The position numbers and the translations under genes were made by a program. The notes under the pieces were generated by a model that saw nothing but the letters and a program-made list of their open reading frames with translations, was not told where the DNA came from and did no database searches. DNA of 64,000 nt from Pythium myriotylum (Eukaryota > Oomycota > Peronosporomycetes > Pythiales > Pythiaceae): the NCBI GenBank assembly GCA_023091665.1, contig JALJCQ010000008.1:186001-250000 (forward strand), read 5' to 3'. Of the stretch, positions 51,830 to 61,720 are shown piece after piece (the first letter of the stretch is position 1; the number at the start of each line of letters is the position of its first letter).

Positions 51830-51860
<31 letters not shown>
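51820..51860. repeat. T20 followed by G21
   Basis: Twenty T (51820-51839) are directly followed by 21 G (51840-51860), inside a diverged copy of the unclassified repeat. Confidence 0.95.
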
Positions 51861-51962
51861 TTCTGTACAGCGCTCGATTGTTAATTACTGCCTATCCCAG
51901 GTTTACTATCACCTCGATTTATTTCAGGAAGCTCTTTTTATGCGCGTCTGAACCGAGTCCAC

Positions 51963-52066
51963 ACCGGTATACAGTACCTCTCTCCCTGTCTCTCCTCCAC
52001 GTCCTTATTGATGGGTAACGTACCGTACATCAATAAGGACGTGGAGGAGAGGTACTGTATACCGGT
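51963..52066. repeat. Hairpin, 16 + 23-bp arms with one-sided bulge
   Basis: The inner arms 51991-52013 and 52028-52050 and the outer arms ACCGGTATACAGTACC/GGTACTGTATACCGGT pair perfectly. About 12 extra bases (TCTCTCCCTG-like) sit only on the left side. Confidence 0.92.
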
Positions 52067-52718
52067 CTTGGTGTGCATTCATTGTGTACTGTGCGTACGC
52101 GCGAGAACACGGCTGTGTGACTTCGTTTCATGGACGCCATGATGCGAACCACACGAAACGACTTCCGCGTGACTGAATGAGGTCGGCCTTTTGATTCCAT
52201 CGCTGTTGATCATTCTGCTTTGTGTCCTCGGCTCAAAAGCAGACTTGCCTTTGGGTTCGCTCAATTCTATGTGGCTGTTAGGTTGTGCTCTCTAATTTTT
52301 GGCTTTAGTAACACTGAATCCGTGAGTCAACGCGACCGAAAAAGGATGATTTGTAGGGTTGGCCGAAAGAAAAAATCCACATTCGCTTTGCGAGTCTATC
52401 GAACCATTTCCCCCTTGTTTTGAGCCATGAACGACAGTTTTATCCCGGAACGACCCTCGTCTCATGGAACAGGAATTTTCCCATACAAACAATTCCTGAA
52501 AATTGACAACACCTCACCCAAAACACCTACACAAATGGTAACCGCCAAGGAAGTAAAAAATAATTATGAAGCTCCGACCAAAATTGAGGAACCATCTACT
52601 CATTTTTCTCGCGGCAACGTCAATTTCTGCGTATATGCGTCCGATTTTACTTTTGTTGTTGGAACCGAAGGCCGGATGATGCCTTGTCAACGGGGAGGGG
52701 GAGGCGTGGGGGCACTCG

Positions 52719-52785
52719 GAGGGACTCCTCAGAGGAGGCTCCTCTGAGGCACAAAGGCGCTCCTCAGAGGAGCGCCTTTGTCCCT
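52719..52785. repeat. Compound hairpin (CTCCTCAGAGG motifs)
   Basis: ACAAAGGCGCTCCT pairs with AGGAGCGCCTTTGT. Just upstream CTCCTCAGAGGAGGCTCCTC forms a second, overlapping fold. Confidence 0.85.
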
Positions 52786-53340
52786 TTGCCACTGCGAAGA
52801 GTAAAGACAATGACAGCCGCGAGACAAGAAACCAGCGGGTTGTGGAGCTTCGGTGGAAGAGCGGTAGGTCCCACTAGGATCCACCGAATCCCGAAAGACT
52901 CTGGCCCAGGGCCAGAGACTACTATGCGAAGAGATCCAGCTGGACACAATGATTAGTACGAGGTTTAATGTACAAAGTGGCAACTCTTCCATTACCATGT
53001 CGTTCAGGTTATAAGAGATAAAAGTAAAGATGCCCTGGTTTGGAGTATTTAGTTTTACAAATGTACAAGGTAAACGAATCATACAGGCTTCCAATTGGAC
53101 GAGTTCGTTGTTTCCAACTGTCTCGTTCGTTTCAACAACAATCTTCAAACAGATTGTCTCCCTCACGAGAAGTCTAGGTTTCCAAGGAGTGCAACGAACC
53201 ATTGTGGCCATTGCGATCTGACGATGATGAGTGCACAACCCTTTGCCCTTTGCCAGCCGGTGATAAAGAAACCCTTCAAGACTCGAGGGCTTTCCTTCTT
53301 GACCGTCTTGAGTCGTGGCTCGAGCAACTTGTCCTCCATG
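52786..53340. other. No recognised gene
   Basis: This is the region upstream of the second AA17 gene. It has short ORFs with no recognisable content, and the palindrome CTCTGGCCCAGGGCCAGAG at about 52900. Confidence 0.45.
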
Positions 53341-53348
53341 CTCATTCC
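53341..53348 (+). promoter_or_regulatory. Initiator of second AA17 gene
   Basis: CTCATTCC matches YTCANTYY and lies 55 bp before the ATG at 53396. The promoter element is therefore still present in the interrupted gene. Confidence 0.5.
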
Positions 53349-53395
53349 AGAATCTGCCTCGTTCTCCCCAACCAACTATCTACCAACGACCAACA

Positions 53396-54112
53396 ATGAA
53401 GGCCTTTGTCACCACTGTCGGGCTAGCTGCCGCTGCTGCCTCCGTTGCCGACGCACACGTTTACCTCACTCAGCCACTCGCCTAGTTCAAGTCCGGCGCC
53501 TCAAAGTCAAGTTGGGTCGCCGAATTCACGAACCCGTTCCCGGGCACCACCATCACCAACGCTGCTCAATACAAGGCCGCAGCCAAGGGTAACCTCAAGT
53601 CGTTCCTCGACGACAAGGGACCAACGTGCGGTAACTCGCTCGAGAACGCCAAGCCGAAGCCGATCCCGAGTGACGGTATCGTCAAGTTCGCCAGTACGAT
53701 CGAGCACCCTGGTCCGTGTGAGTTCTGGCTTGATGACACGCTGGCGTTCCAGGACGACGACTGCGAGGCCAAGTTCGCAGGTGCGACACAGTTCAAGATG
53801 GACTTCTCGGCGTGTAAGGGCCCGTGCATGCTTCGTTTCTATTGGTTGGGTCTTCAGGCTAGCGGCCGTCGATGGCAGTCGTACAAGAACTGTGTGCCGC
53901 TGGGCGGTGGCAGCAGCAGCGGAGGCGGTAACAGCAGCGGTGGTAACAAGAACAATGGTGGAGACAGCAACAAGGACGGCGGCAACAACGGTGGAAACGA
54001 GAAGACGAAGAAGTCGAGGCCCACCAAAGCGCCAAAAAAGGAGTCGCGCTCGATCGAAGGAGATTACTCGTTTGACGTTCTCGACGACTCCCGTAACCTC
54101 CGCGTGAACTAG
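53396..54112 (+). pseudogene. AA17-type LPMO gene with one premature stop
   Basis: The reading is 238 residues plus the stop at 54110-54112. It has a 20-residue signal peptide (MKAFVTTVGLAAAAASVADA), then the mature N-terminal His (HVYLTQPLA). Codon 30 is TAG (53483-53485) where the relative at 17376 has Glu in KAEF, so a single G-to-T change from GAG explains it. Beyond the stop the frame is intact: HPGPCEFWLDD, LRFYWLGLQAS, WQSYKNCVPLG, a Gly/Asn/Ser-rich linker and a basic tail ending in RNLRVN. It is otherwise a complete AA17 oxidase of usual layout. It is either a very young pseudogene, a polymorphic null, a base-call error, or a case of stop readthrough. Confidence 0.85.
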
Positions 54113-54486
54113 TGTCTCCTCATGTCATGTCGACGTACTTCAAAGAAGTGTCTGGATACAGTTTGTAGGCGTCCTGGATTAAAAGCGAATACGACCGATA
54201 CCAGCGCCATCATCTCAACTGTTGATTCCCATGCCCTGTTTTAATCTGTGAACTGTCTAGTTAATGAACCCAAGAGCCAGGAATAACTAGTACCCTATTT
54301 GGCACTCGGAGAAGGGGAGAGTATGGTGTGCGATTGCCATTTGTGGTGATCACGCAAAAGGCGTGCCCGACAGTAAGCGCTGATCTACCGGTAGATGCCA
54401 TGACCCATGGAAACCCAGATCAGGTGATGATGATGATTTCAACATGCCTTGTTGAAATTTCATCTCCGCAACGATTACCTTCTTAA
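54113..54486. other. No recognised gene
   Basis: This is the 3' flank of the AA17 gene. Nothing identifiable. Confidence 0.45.
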
Positions 54487-55560
54487 TTGCCAGTAAATGG
54501 CGAGCTAGTATTTACAAATCCTGAGCCTGTTATTGGTTTCTATGAGTGTCAAAACAATAATGCCGTGCTTTGCCCTGGATGCTCTAGATATTCACACTTG
54601 GAGCAATTTTATCCGAAACGAATCAGTACCTCGGCTTGGTGGCGTCAACAGTTGCGACGATGCTATGTATTTGGCACATTTTCTGGGATTGCCCGATGGC
54701 GCAGGCCCTCTGGGCCGCGCTGCAGCGTCCATGGGATCTACTGGGTGGGGTCGTGATGAAGCCGGCATCAAACAATCAATTTTCGGGCTCGATCTCTACG
54801 CATTTCCCGGGGATATTTGGGCCCACATGGGCCGAGTCTATCCAAATGACCACATCGGCGCCACCATTATCCAAGACACCGCAAAGGTTGCCTGGCAGCA
54901 GCACGTGCTTGTTGCCCTCGCCTCCATCTGGCGTTGGCGGCACCACGTTGTCGATGACCGAATCGGCTGGACCAAGGACCAAGCGGGGCCTTACCACTCA
55001 GCGGCTTTGCAAGGCTCCCACCGTGGGCTAAGGCCCCCAGCGCTCATCCAAGTGCTTGACCCCCGTAGACGCTTCCTGCAGGTCACGGAGGTTCGGTTGG
55101 AGGAGACTCCGGTCTCCAACCCAGCCGGGCGCGGGCCCACGACACATTCTCTTCTTCGGCTGCGGTTCACGCGGCAACCCGGGGCCAGGAGGTGCTGGAG
55201 TAGTCATCGCCCGAGTCAATTAAGACGCGCTTAGCGCTGAAATAATCTGGAGTGCCACCATGTCGTACGCACTCCTGTCGACCACGAACAACCGCGCCGA
55301 ATACCTCGGCGCTCATCACAGGGCTGAAGGCAGCCAAACGCCACGGACGGAAGGTCGAAGTCGTGGGCGACAGCGCCCTCATCCTCCGGCAGCTCGGGCT
55401 TGATCGATCGCCCAAGCGTCCTCGACTACTCTCCCTCAATGCAGTAGCCCGCCGACTCGCAGACGAGCTCAAGCGTGAGTTCGGTGATGGAAGACCTTCG
55501 CGATTGGTTCGGATGACCTCGAATGGAGCGTGCGGCGATTTTGCGTCAGGGCACACTTGA
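54487..55560 (+). pseudogene. LINE ORF2 3' half with zinc motif and RNase H
   Basis: In several frames the reading gives IWHIFWDCPMAQALWAALQR (RT-associated zinc-binding segment), then VAWQQHVLVALASIWRWRHH. The RNase H segment APNTSALITGLKAAKRHG, KVEVVGDSALILRQLGLD, LSLNAVARRLADELKREFG ends with a stop at 55558. The Asp of VVGDS is present, while the NxAEY-type Glu is lost in the shifted frame. It shares pieces with the copies at 28.7 and 44.1 kb. Confidence 0.7.
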
Positions 55561-56025
55561 AGTGCTCGATTATTTCTAAATCATCAATCTCAACTATCGC
55601 AACCCCGATAGGCAAAATTAACCAGCCTTCTCTTTCATTTCTGGGAGACTCGCCGGTCTCCTAGAATTGATGGAATGGCTGACTACGGTGTCTTTCGGTT
55701 GGCTTCAGTTCGAAAAAGGCGAGACTTTATCTCAGAAGACCAAAATCTGGCGTTGCCCAAAGAAACCAGTGTGATGAAACCAACTTCGCATCGATGGTGA
55801 TGTATACTCACATAAAGGATGATGGTGATAATAATAATGCAAACAAGTCCGTTGAGTTCGAGGAAATGAATCCTTATTGCTCGCCTGTAGGGATCTGCTC
55901 GGGCTCAATGCAGAGGTATTGGAGTGGCCATCACTGGCGCAAGTCGTTAGCAAGAGATTCTTAAAGGTGAAAATGACCGTCTTGAGGTGAAGGGTTGGAA
56001 GGATGGGTGACGGGTGGCCGGCCAT

Positions 56026-56259
56026 TTAATTGTATGCCCGTACAGGTGGTGGTCCCCCGAGCGTGTCAGCAAGTCTGAATCCCGAGTCGTAGATCTGCAA
56101 GAGGTTGATATTGCGCGGGAGCCGGTACCTTTGCATCTGGGTCAGGATGGGCGCGCAGTCCCCTACGACTCCAAGACGCCATCGATGAGCTGCGGCCGCC
56201 TTATGGTCGGTAAAGAGGCTCATGTATTTGGCCACGCGTAAAACACACCCACACTCCAC
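56026..56259 (-). pseudogene. LINE RNase H scrap
   Basis: The minus strand reads RWRLGVVGDCAPILTQMQRY, RLPRNINLLQIYDSGFRLAD, corresponding to the VVGDS to RLAD section of the RNase H at 55.3 kb. It is truncated on both sides. Confidence 0.6.
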
Positions 56260-56850
56260 ACGATCTTTGCGTCAGTCGCGTCTTCATTGACTTCATTGAT
56301 GACGGCGCCGGCTCCACCAGGGCCTGCGCTGCCGCGTACTAGGCTTCGTCGAAGATGAGCACGTGCCGAGCCCGAGTTGTGGCTCTCGCCAGGAGGATTG
56401 AGCGCCGCGACGAGGTGGAACCGTGGGTCCCAAACTCGGTTGACTCATTCTCTGTTCAATGCAACTCTTCGCTGGAGCCAACATCTAAAAAGATCGGGTC
56501 GAAAAACACAGATGGCTACCAAGTCCATCGACTTCAGTCTTCCACGCAACATCGGGAGTTGTCCAGCGAGAATGAATATGGCTCCAGCAACCTTATCCCA
56601 CAGCATGGCCATGTGAACTAGCGATGGAATTGATTCATTCAGCCCGATTCAATACATGTATTGAATGCCCACCTCTTCAAGAAGTGGTGTGGATTATCAA
56701 TCTCCATCAACCACAGACGGGCTTCGACTCAATCTTGGTTTCACAGCCTTGAAACGCAACCGGACTGGCGTCAGTCGCTCCACGAATCTCTCTGGGCAGA
56801 ACTGGCGGCAATGGAGCCAGATTTAAACCTCCACCTGAAAGTTGTAACCA

Positions 56851-56887
56851 ACAACTCGGAGGGAAGTCAGACTTCCCTCCGAGTTGT
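56851..56887. repeat. 18-bp perfect hairpin, 1-nt loop
   Basis: ACAACTCGGAGGGAAGTC pairs exactly with 56870-56887. Confidence 0.95.
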
Positions 56888-57763
56888 CCTGACTTCAAAT
56901 TAGGGGAGACCCTTTCCCAATCGAAATAACTGAGGCTCTTCCAGGTTTACTCCAGTCCAGAGCCATATGGGAAATGGCTTGTTTTTGCACACCGTCTCTC
57001 TCTCGGTTGTTCTTTGTCTCGAGTCTTCGAGTGGGAGACTCGAGACAATGAACAGCCGTCATCATTGGAACGAACGCTGTCTGGAGTCCAGGGGTTCTCG
57101 TCAAGCGAAGTGGGGTCTGACGGTCGAAGATCGGGTGCTCTTTTTATATTTTATTGTTTTTCGAAGAGGATCTCGCGACCGAGAGAGTCGTGTTTATGGG
57201 CTGTGAGACGGCAATGTGCCGTGTATACTTCATCGGAGTATGCTAATGCTAATGCTTCTCTAACATCATGATTGAAAGGGATTGGTTGCAAGAGGTTATG
57301 ACAAGCCAGATTATTCTTCGATTCGCCAAGTAGGATTCCAGGAGGTGGCGGCGTTGGAGCGCAAGCGGGTGTGTGGCCCCCACCACACTCAACTCAGTGC
57401 CAGTCTCTCGCGGAAGCTCATTCGCCTATTACTCTTCTGTGGTGTACAGCGCTGTCCTCCGCATGACAGACACGAGAACGACCATGGCACCAGCATCGGA
57501 AGAACCCACGACGTCCGTCGACACCACAGCCGTTAGCAGCGTGACCTGCTCGTTCGCGATGCGCAACTGTGACCACGAGACGATTTTCCAAGACGTTTAC
57601 GTGCGTACGAACCGTACAAATCACACCAAGATCATGCGGTGCGTCTTCACTCGAACTCGCGCCGTTATTGCTGTACTGATTTTGCGCGCTCTCTAGGTGC
57701 TTCCCTCACTGCTGCCCTCACCATCGTGAGCGCACATACTGCGGCTCAGGGATCCGTTTCGAG

Positions 57764-59817
57764 ATGTTCTCCGGATCGATGACTCTCCGGAAAGAGGATG
57801 TCGTCGTGTATGCTCGCTTCCGTCCATTTGAAACCGCGCCATTGGTAGTCGGGGACCGTCTCAAAGTGACTGAGATTGAAGAAGAACTACAAGCAAAGAA
57901 TCCCTCGAAAGGTGTCTGGGTCACGGCAGAATTTCTTGTCCACGACACGTCAAAAAATGTGGGTACATATCGCCTCTGCTGTTCAGCTGGTATGTACTCA
58001 CGTCTCAATTACTGACCTCCTGGTATAGTTATGGTGCTTTGAAATCAACCCGAGCGGTCGGTGGTACTACGCATGGAGTGGTGTCTATACTTCGGCCATG
58101 CGTAACGCCAAGCACGTCTTCGAAGCAATAGCATTCCGCAAGCACGCCACGGGTGACCTCGAGCTTCTTGGTTGGGCAGCTTCCCCGACGTTTACCCTCA
58201 TGTCATTCCGCCGAAGTGCGGAGAACAAGTCATCCAATCAGATACGTGCTATCCATGGCATGGCGACACTCTCTAGTCCCATTCAAGCAGTGGTCGAAGG
58301 CGCAAAGGCCCTCGCTGTGCCAAGTAAAGTCGCTCCGATGAGAAATCAAAAAGACATGCCAGGCGAGGTAAATAAGTTCCGATTAACCAAAGAACAGGTT
58401 CAGCGGAACAAACGCGCAAGGCGTGAAGACGATGGCACCAAGATCGCTTCTTCCTCTAATGAGGACCCCAAAGCTTATCGGGCGCACTCTCTCCATCAGT
58501 GGCGCGAGACGCAATCAATCGACACACTCAGCATGCTGCTGCGATGGCTCGAAGAAACACCTGCGAGTGCCGCCGGATCCCGGTGGTTGATCGCGTGGGA
58601 GCAAGTCGTTTTCGGTGTCAGCTATGAGCATGTTCGCGCAGCTCGAAAAAGCGCGTACCTTCGCCCAGGCCTCGTTCCACTACTTGAGGCGCTGGATGTC
58701 TGTGAAGACACGCCGCAGCTTGGGAGCGGTGACCAAAAACGAACCATATCCCCACTTGACGCGATCGACTCCGCTGTGCGCGTTGTTCTCCACGAGTGGC
58801 TCTGCATCGGTAGTGCGCGCGCTTCCTACACAGCTGCCATGAAGGCGGTGCGTGCCGACTACTTTCCGAATCGCCAACAGCTCGATGAATCGTACTTACT
58901 CTGGATGCGAGATGCGGAAGCTCGGGCAAAGCGCTTCCTCCAGTCGCAAACCACTTGGATGCACCTCGTTGGCAAGGCATCCGGCCTTCGGCTCCAACAG
59001 CAGCAGCACAGCACCGATGAATTCTCCTTCCGAGCTTTTGTCGCTCAGTGTCGTCAGCAGTTTTTGACTAGGAACAAGGGCTCGGCTTCGCAAAGACAGT
59101 CGTGCAAAAGACGAAAGTGCGAATCGGTGGTGCCGATCGGCCTTCACGTGTCAGCTCGCGTCTGGAGATGCCGCATGAAAGATGTAACGATGATATCGGA
59201 CGGCGTGTCTTCGAACCCGCTCACACTTCTAGTGGTTATGCAGTTTTGGCGGCACCTCAGTTGCATTCGCTTGGACTACTTGTCCGATGGCTGCGGCCAG
59301 CTCTCGGTCGCCTCCATCTTCAGCGCTACCATCAACAATGGAGGGTACACGAAGCTGGTACTCGATGGCATTTTCCGGTGGTTCGACAGTCTGCCCAGTG
59401 GCACAACTACACTAGGCACATCGCTCATGGGCTACATCGTCGGAGATTATGTGGGCTACAAGACCAGCGCCGGCACCATCCACGCCACGACATTTTTGTG
59501 GCCGGTGGCAAGAATCGGCGCAGTAGCTTACGCGTGGCACTGGATAGTGGATGCGACATCTCTATCGGGGGAATCCTTGGTGGTTTCCTTGGTGGTCGAG
59601 AGAGCCGTGGTCAAAACCAAGGGTCTACCCAGCACTTTTGAAGCGATGACCATTAACGAGAAACTCAGATCCATCGGTCGCTGGCAACATCTCAGTGAGT
59701 TTGAGTTAGTCTACCATGCCGACGAGTAAGTATCTCAACGACGCGAATTCTCTTTCTATTTTATGTTACTCCAAATGAGTACTCTTTCCTTACAACACGA
59801 ACAGGACTGAACAGTAG
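57764..59817 (+). CDS. Conserved three-exon gene of unknown function
   Basis: The inferred exons are 57764-57958, 58029-59725 and 59805-59817, giving 634 residues. Intron 1 (70 bp, GTGGGT..TAG) joins VHDTSKN to LWCFEINPSGRWYYAWSGVY. Intron 2 (79 bp, GTAAGT..CAG) replaces an immediate TAA with a four-codon end, ETEQ. If it is retained, the protein ends at 59729. The N-terminal domain (VVVYARFRPFETAPLVVGDR ... YTSAMRNAKHVFEA, GDLELLGWAASPTFTLMSFR) looks globular and conserved. A basic Lys/Arg segment follows (EQVQRNKRARREDD). A middle helical part and a C-terminal part with hydrophobic stretches (LLVVMQFWRHL, LMGYIVGDYVGYK) complete it. The layout suggests an intracellular regulator, but I recognise no named domain. 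Confidence 0.6.
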
Positions 59818-60055
59818 TATCTGGTGGAAGCTCCGACCAAGGCACGTGCTGCTCAAGAAGCCCCGGCTCAAGAGCAACGAGCAAACCCAATGAGTTGTGC
59901 CACTTTCAACGAGTTGTCGTTAAAACAATTGGAAATTACCCGGGTCCTCATGGCATCAGTTCTCTGGATACTTTCTCCTTGTTCTCTGGATATTTACATA
60001 CAGCGTTTCTCCTTGATACGAAAAGCGTACCAAGACTTGATTTATTTTTATACGT
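59818..60055. other. Short intergenic stretch
   Basis: Nothing is recognised. It includes the preinsertion side of the LINE copy that follows. Confidence 0.5.
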
Positions 60056-60072
60056 CATAACTAGCGGTCGGC

Positions 60073-60405
60073 TGGTATCCTCCACGGGCTATACCAACAA
60101 GCGCAGGCACTGGCTGGTCCTCTCGGGGCACGTCAATGGACATGGCATCCACGCGCCAACAACACGATGGCTGACTCGCTGGTCAACCGCGCTTTGCAGA
60201 CGCGCACCAGCCTACACGTCAACCACGTCACCCCTAGTGTAGGTCACGATGACCTGCCACACAAGCTTCTCAACGACCTGCGTCCGTGGTGGATCTCTCA
60301 GGCCCCCCACGTTGAGCTTCAGTAAGTCGCTTGATCAAAGCCCCCCCAAGCTATTAGGATTCACTAGGTGAACTCAATAGACTTCATTTGCATCATCATC
60401 ATCAT
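60073..60405 (+). mobile_element. 5'-truncated LINE with 17-bp target-site duplication
   Basis: This copy encodes the RNase H end (MADSLVNRALQTRTSLHVNH, KLLNDLRPWWISQAPHVELQ, stop). The 3' UTR has AGCCCCCCCAAGCTATTAGG, CTCAATAGACTTCATTTGC and (ATC)n. CATAACTAGCGGTCGGC occurs at 60056-60072 and again at 60406-60422. It is the best-defined copy of the family in the window. Confidence 0.9.
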
Positions 60406-60740
60406 CATAACTAGCGGTCGGCACCCGCTACGCGGCCGATTCATCAGTGTTTGGAGGTCCTGGTTACATATTTCTTCAAGTGGATGGTGTGATTGTGCCC
60501 ACTGATCACTGAAAGACTTCCCTGTAGACAATGTTGGCCGAGGTATCAATGAAAGCTCACGACTTACTTGCTGGTTTGGAGTTGGTCATGCGGAAAACCG
60601 TGTCTACAACAGTGGTTAGGTCTTTTCAAATATGGGGTTTTGGTTGGTTGAATATGTACGAATCGATTAGAAGACTTCCACAAAACGATTCGAGTAGGCC
60701 ATTCCCGCAATATTTTAACCAATCAAAAGAGCCGAAAGGG

Positions 60741-61720
60741 GGCTGCCGCCGCGGCGCAGCCGCAGAGCCAACCTTCACCAGATCCGACTCCCCAGGACGT
60801 CGTAGATCTCACCGACTCGCGTGGATCACCGGTGCCGAAGAATCAGGGCCGCAAGTCTTCAACCACTCCCGCGGGCCCGTCGGCCGAGCGAGGCGCCAAC
60901 TACGTCTCTCAGTCGACCTTGAACTCGATGTGTGAGTCTTATCCGGTCTGGACAGCTGGATGGCCGGAGAGTGGGCCCCCCTCGACGTTGTCGGCTGATC
61001 AGATCGAGCGACTCGCGTGGCGGTTGGGCTTGTTCCCTTGCGAAGCCATGGCCCCAAACTACAACCAAGATGCCAAGTTCCTCACAGAAGCCAATGCTCG
61101 CCTCAACGTCGATGCTGCTGAGATCACCCTTTGGAGCGACGCGGTTCGCTGGAAGAAGTTCTTGAAGATGATCCCCAAGTCTATCACCTTCAACTATGCC
61201 GACGACCGCTTCGTAGGGCTCTACACCGAGACCGTGGCCTTTTACAGGCTGGTGATTCGCACCTTTTACGAGCGGATGCACTGCTTGGTTGTGCCGTCGT
61301 CGGTCGATCTTCAGTGGTGCGTGGAGCGCAAGCAGCGTCATTCGACCGCGAAGACCCAAGTCAAGGACCATTGTCGGTGTCTCGCGAAGTTCATTGCCGA
61401 CAATCCTGACATCGACGCCGATCTACTGTTGGACCCCTTCTTCCTCATTGCTCCGCCGATTGGCACTATGTACCTGCTGCCGATGCCCAACGAGTCTGTA
61501 CCTGCTGCCGATGCCCAACGAGTCTGTGCTTGCAGCTGCTGATCGTGTCGATCAAGCCGAACCATAGCGTGCTTTCTTCTTGCTCAAGCCAGAGGCTCAC
61601 CCTTCCCACTCGGTGCGCAGCCGCATCTACCACAAGTTCTGGCGCGACTCGCCGTCTAAGAGTGCCCCGTCGTCTCCGTCGGCGTCGAGCCGTGCGTCAG
61701 GGAAACGGAAGCGCCTCTAG
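60741..61720 (+). pseudogene. Truncated conserved ORF with frameshifting duplication
   Basis: An open frame enters from upstream without a clear Met: an Ala/Gln/Pro-rich start, then DVVDLTDSRGSPVPKNQGRK. The well-formed core is LSADQIERLAWRLGLFPCEA, ITLWSDAVRWKKFLKMIPKS, FNYADDRFVGLYTETVAFYR, IRTFYERMHCLVV and DADLLLDPFFLIAPP. At 61473-61528 a 28-bp unit is duplicated, which shifts the frame and stops the reading at 61542. The pre-duplication frame continues SVLAAADRVDQAEP and then KPEAHPSHSVRSRIYHKFWR. Composition suggests a repeated oomycete family, possibly retroelement-derived. I do not know its function. Confidence 0.45.
61473..61528 (+). repeat. 28-bp tandem duplication
   Basis: CCTGCTGCCGATGCCCAACG... 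occurs twice in a row (61473-61500 and 61501-61528, last base different). It breaks the reading frame of the surrounding ORF. Confidence 0.93.

Larger units (their letters stand above)
50853..52718. other. No recognised gene; homopolymer and hairpin
   Basis: It contains T20G21 at 51820-51860 and the hairpin at 51963-52066. The short ORFs share EPRTQSR-like wording (51655, 52240, 42600) and look like repeat debris. Confidence 0.5.
55561..57763. other. No recognised gene; LINE scrap and hairpins
   Basis: It contains the minus-strand RNase H scrap at 56026-56259, the hairpin at 56851-56887 and another palindrome at about 57018-57048 (GTCTCGAGTCTTC.../GAGACTCGAGAC). An ORF at 57373-57696 is unrecognised. 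The promoter of the following gene should lie at its right end. Confidence 0.5.

Noticed and set aside
53483..53485. Selenocysteine or reassigned stop codon as explanation for the AA17 stop
   Set aside because: The stop is TAG, not TGA, and other genes in the window end normally with TAG, TAA and TGA, so code reassignment is not supported. Simple readthrough remains possible.
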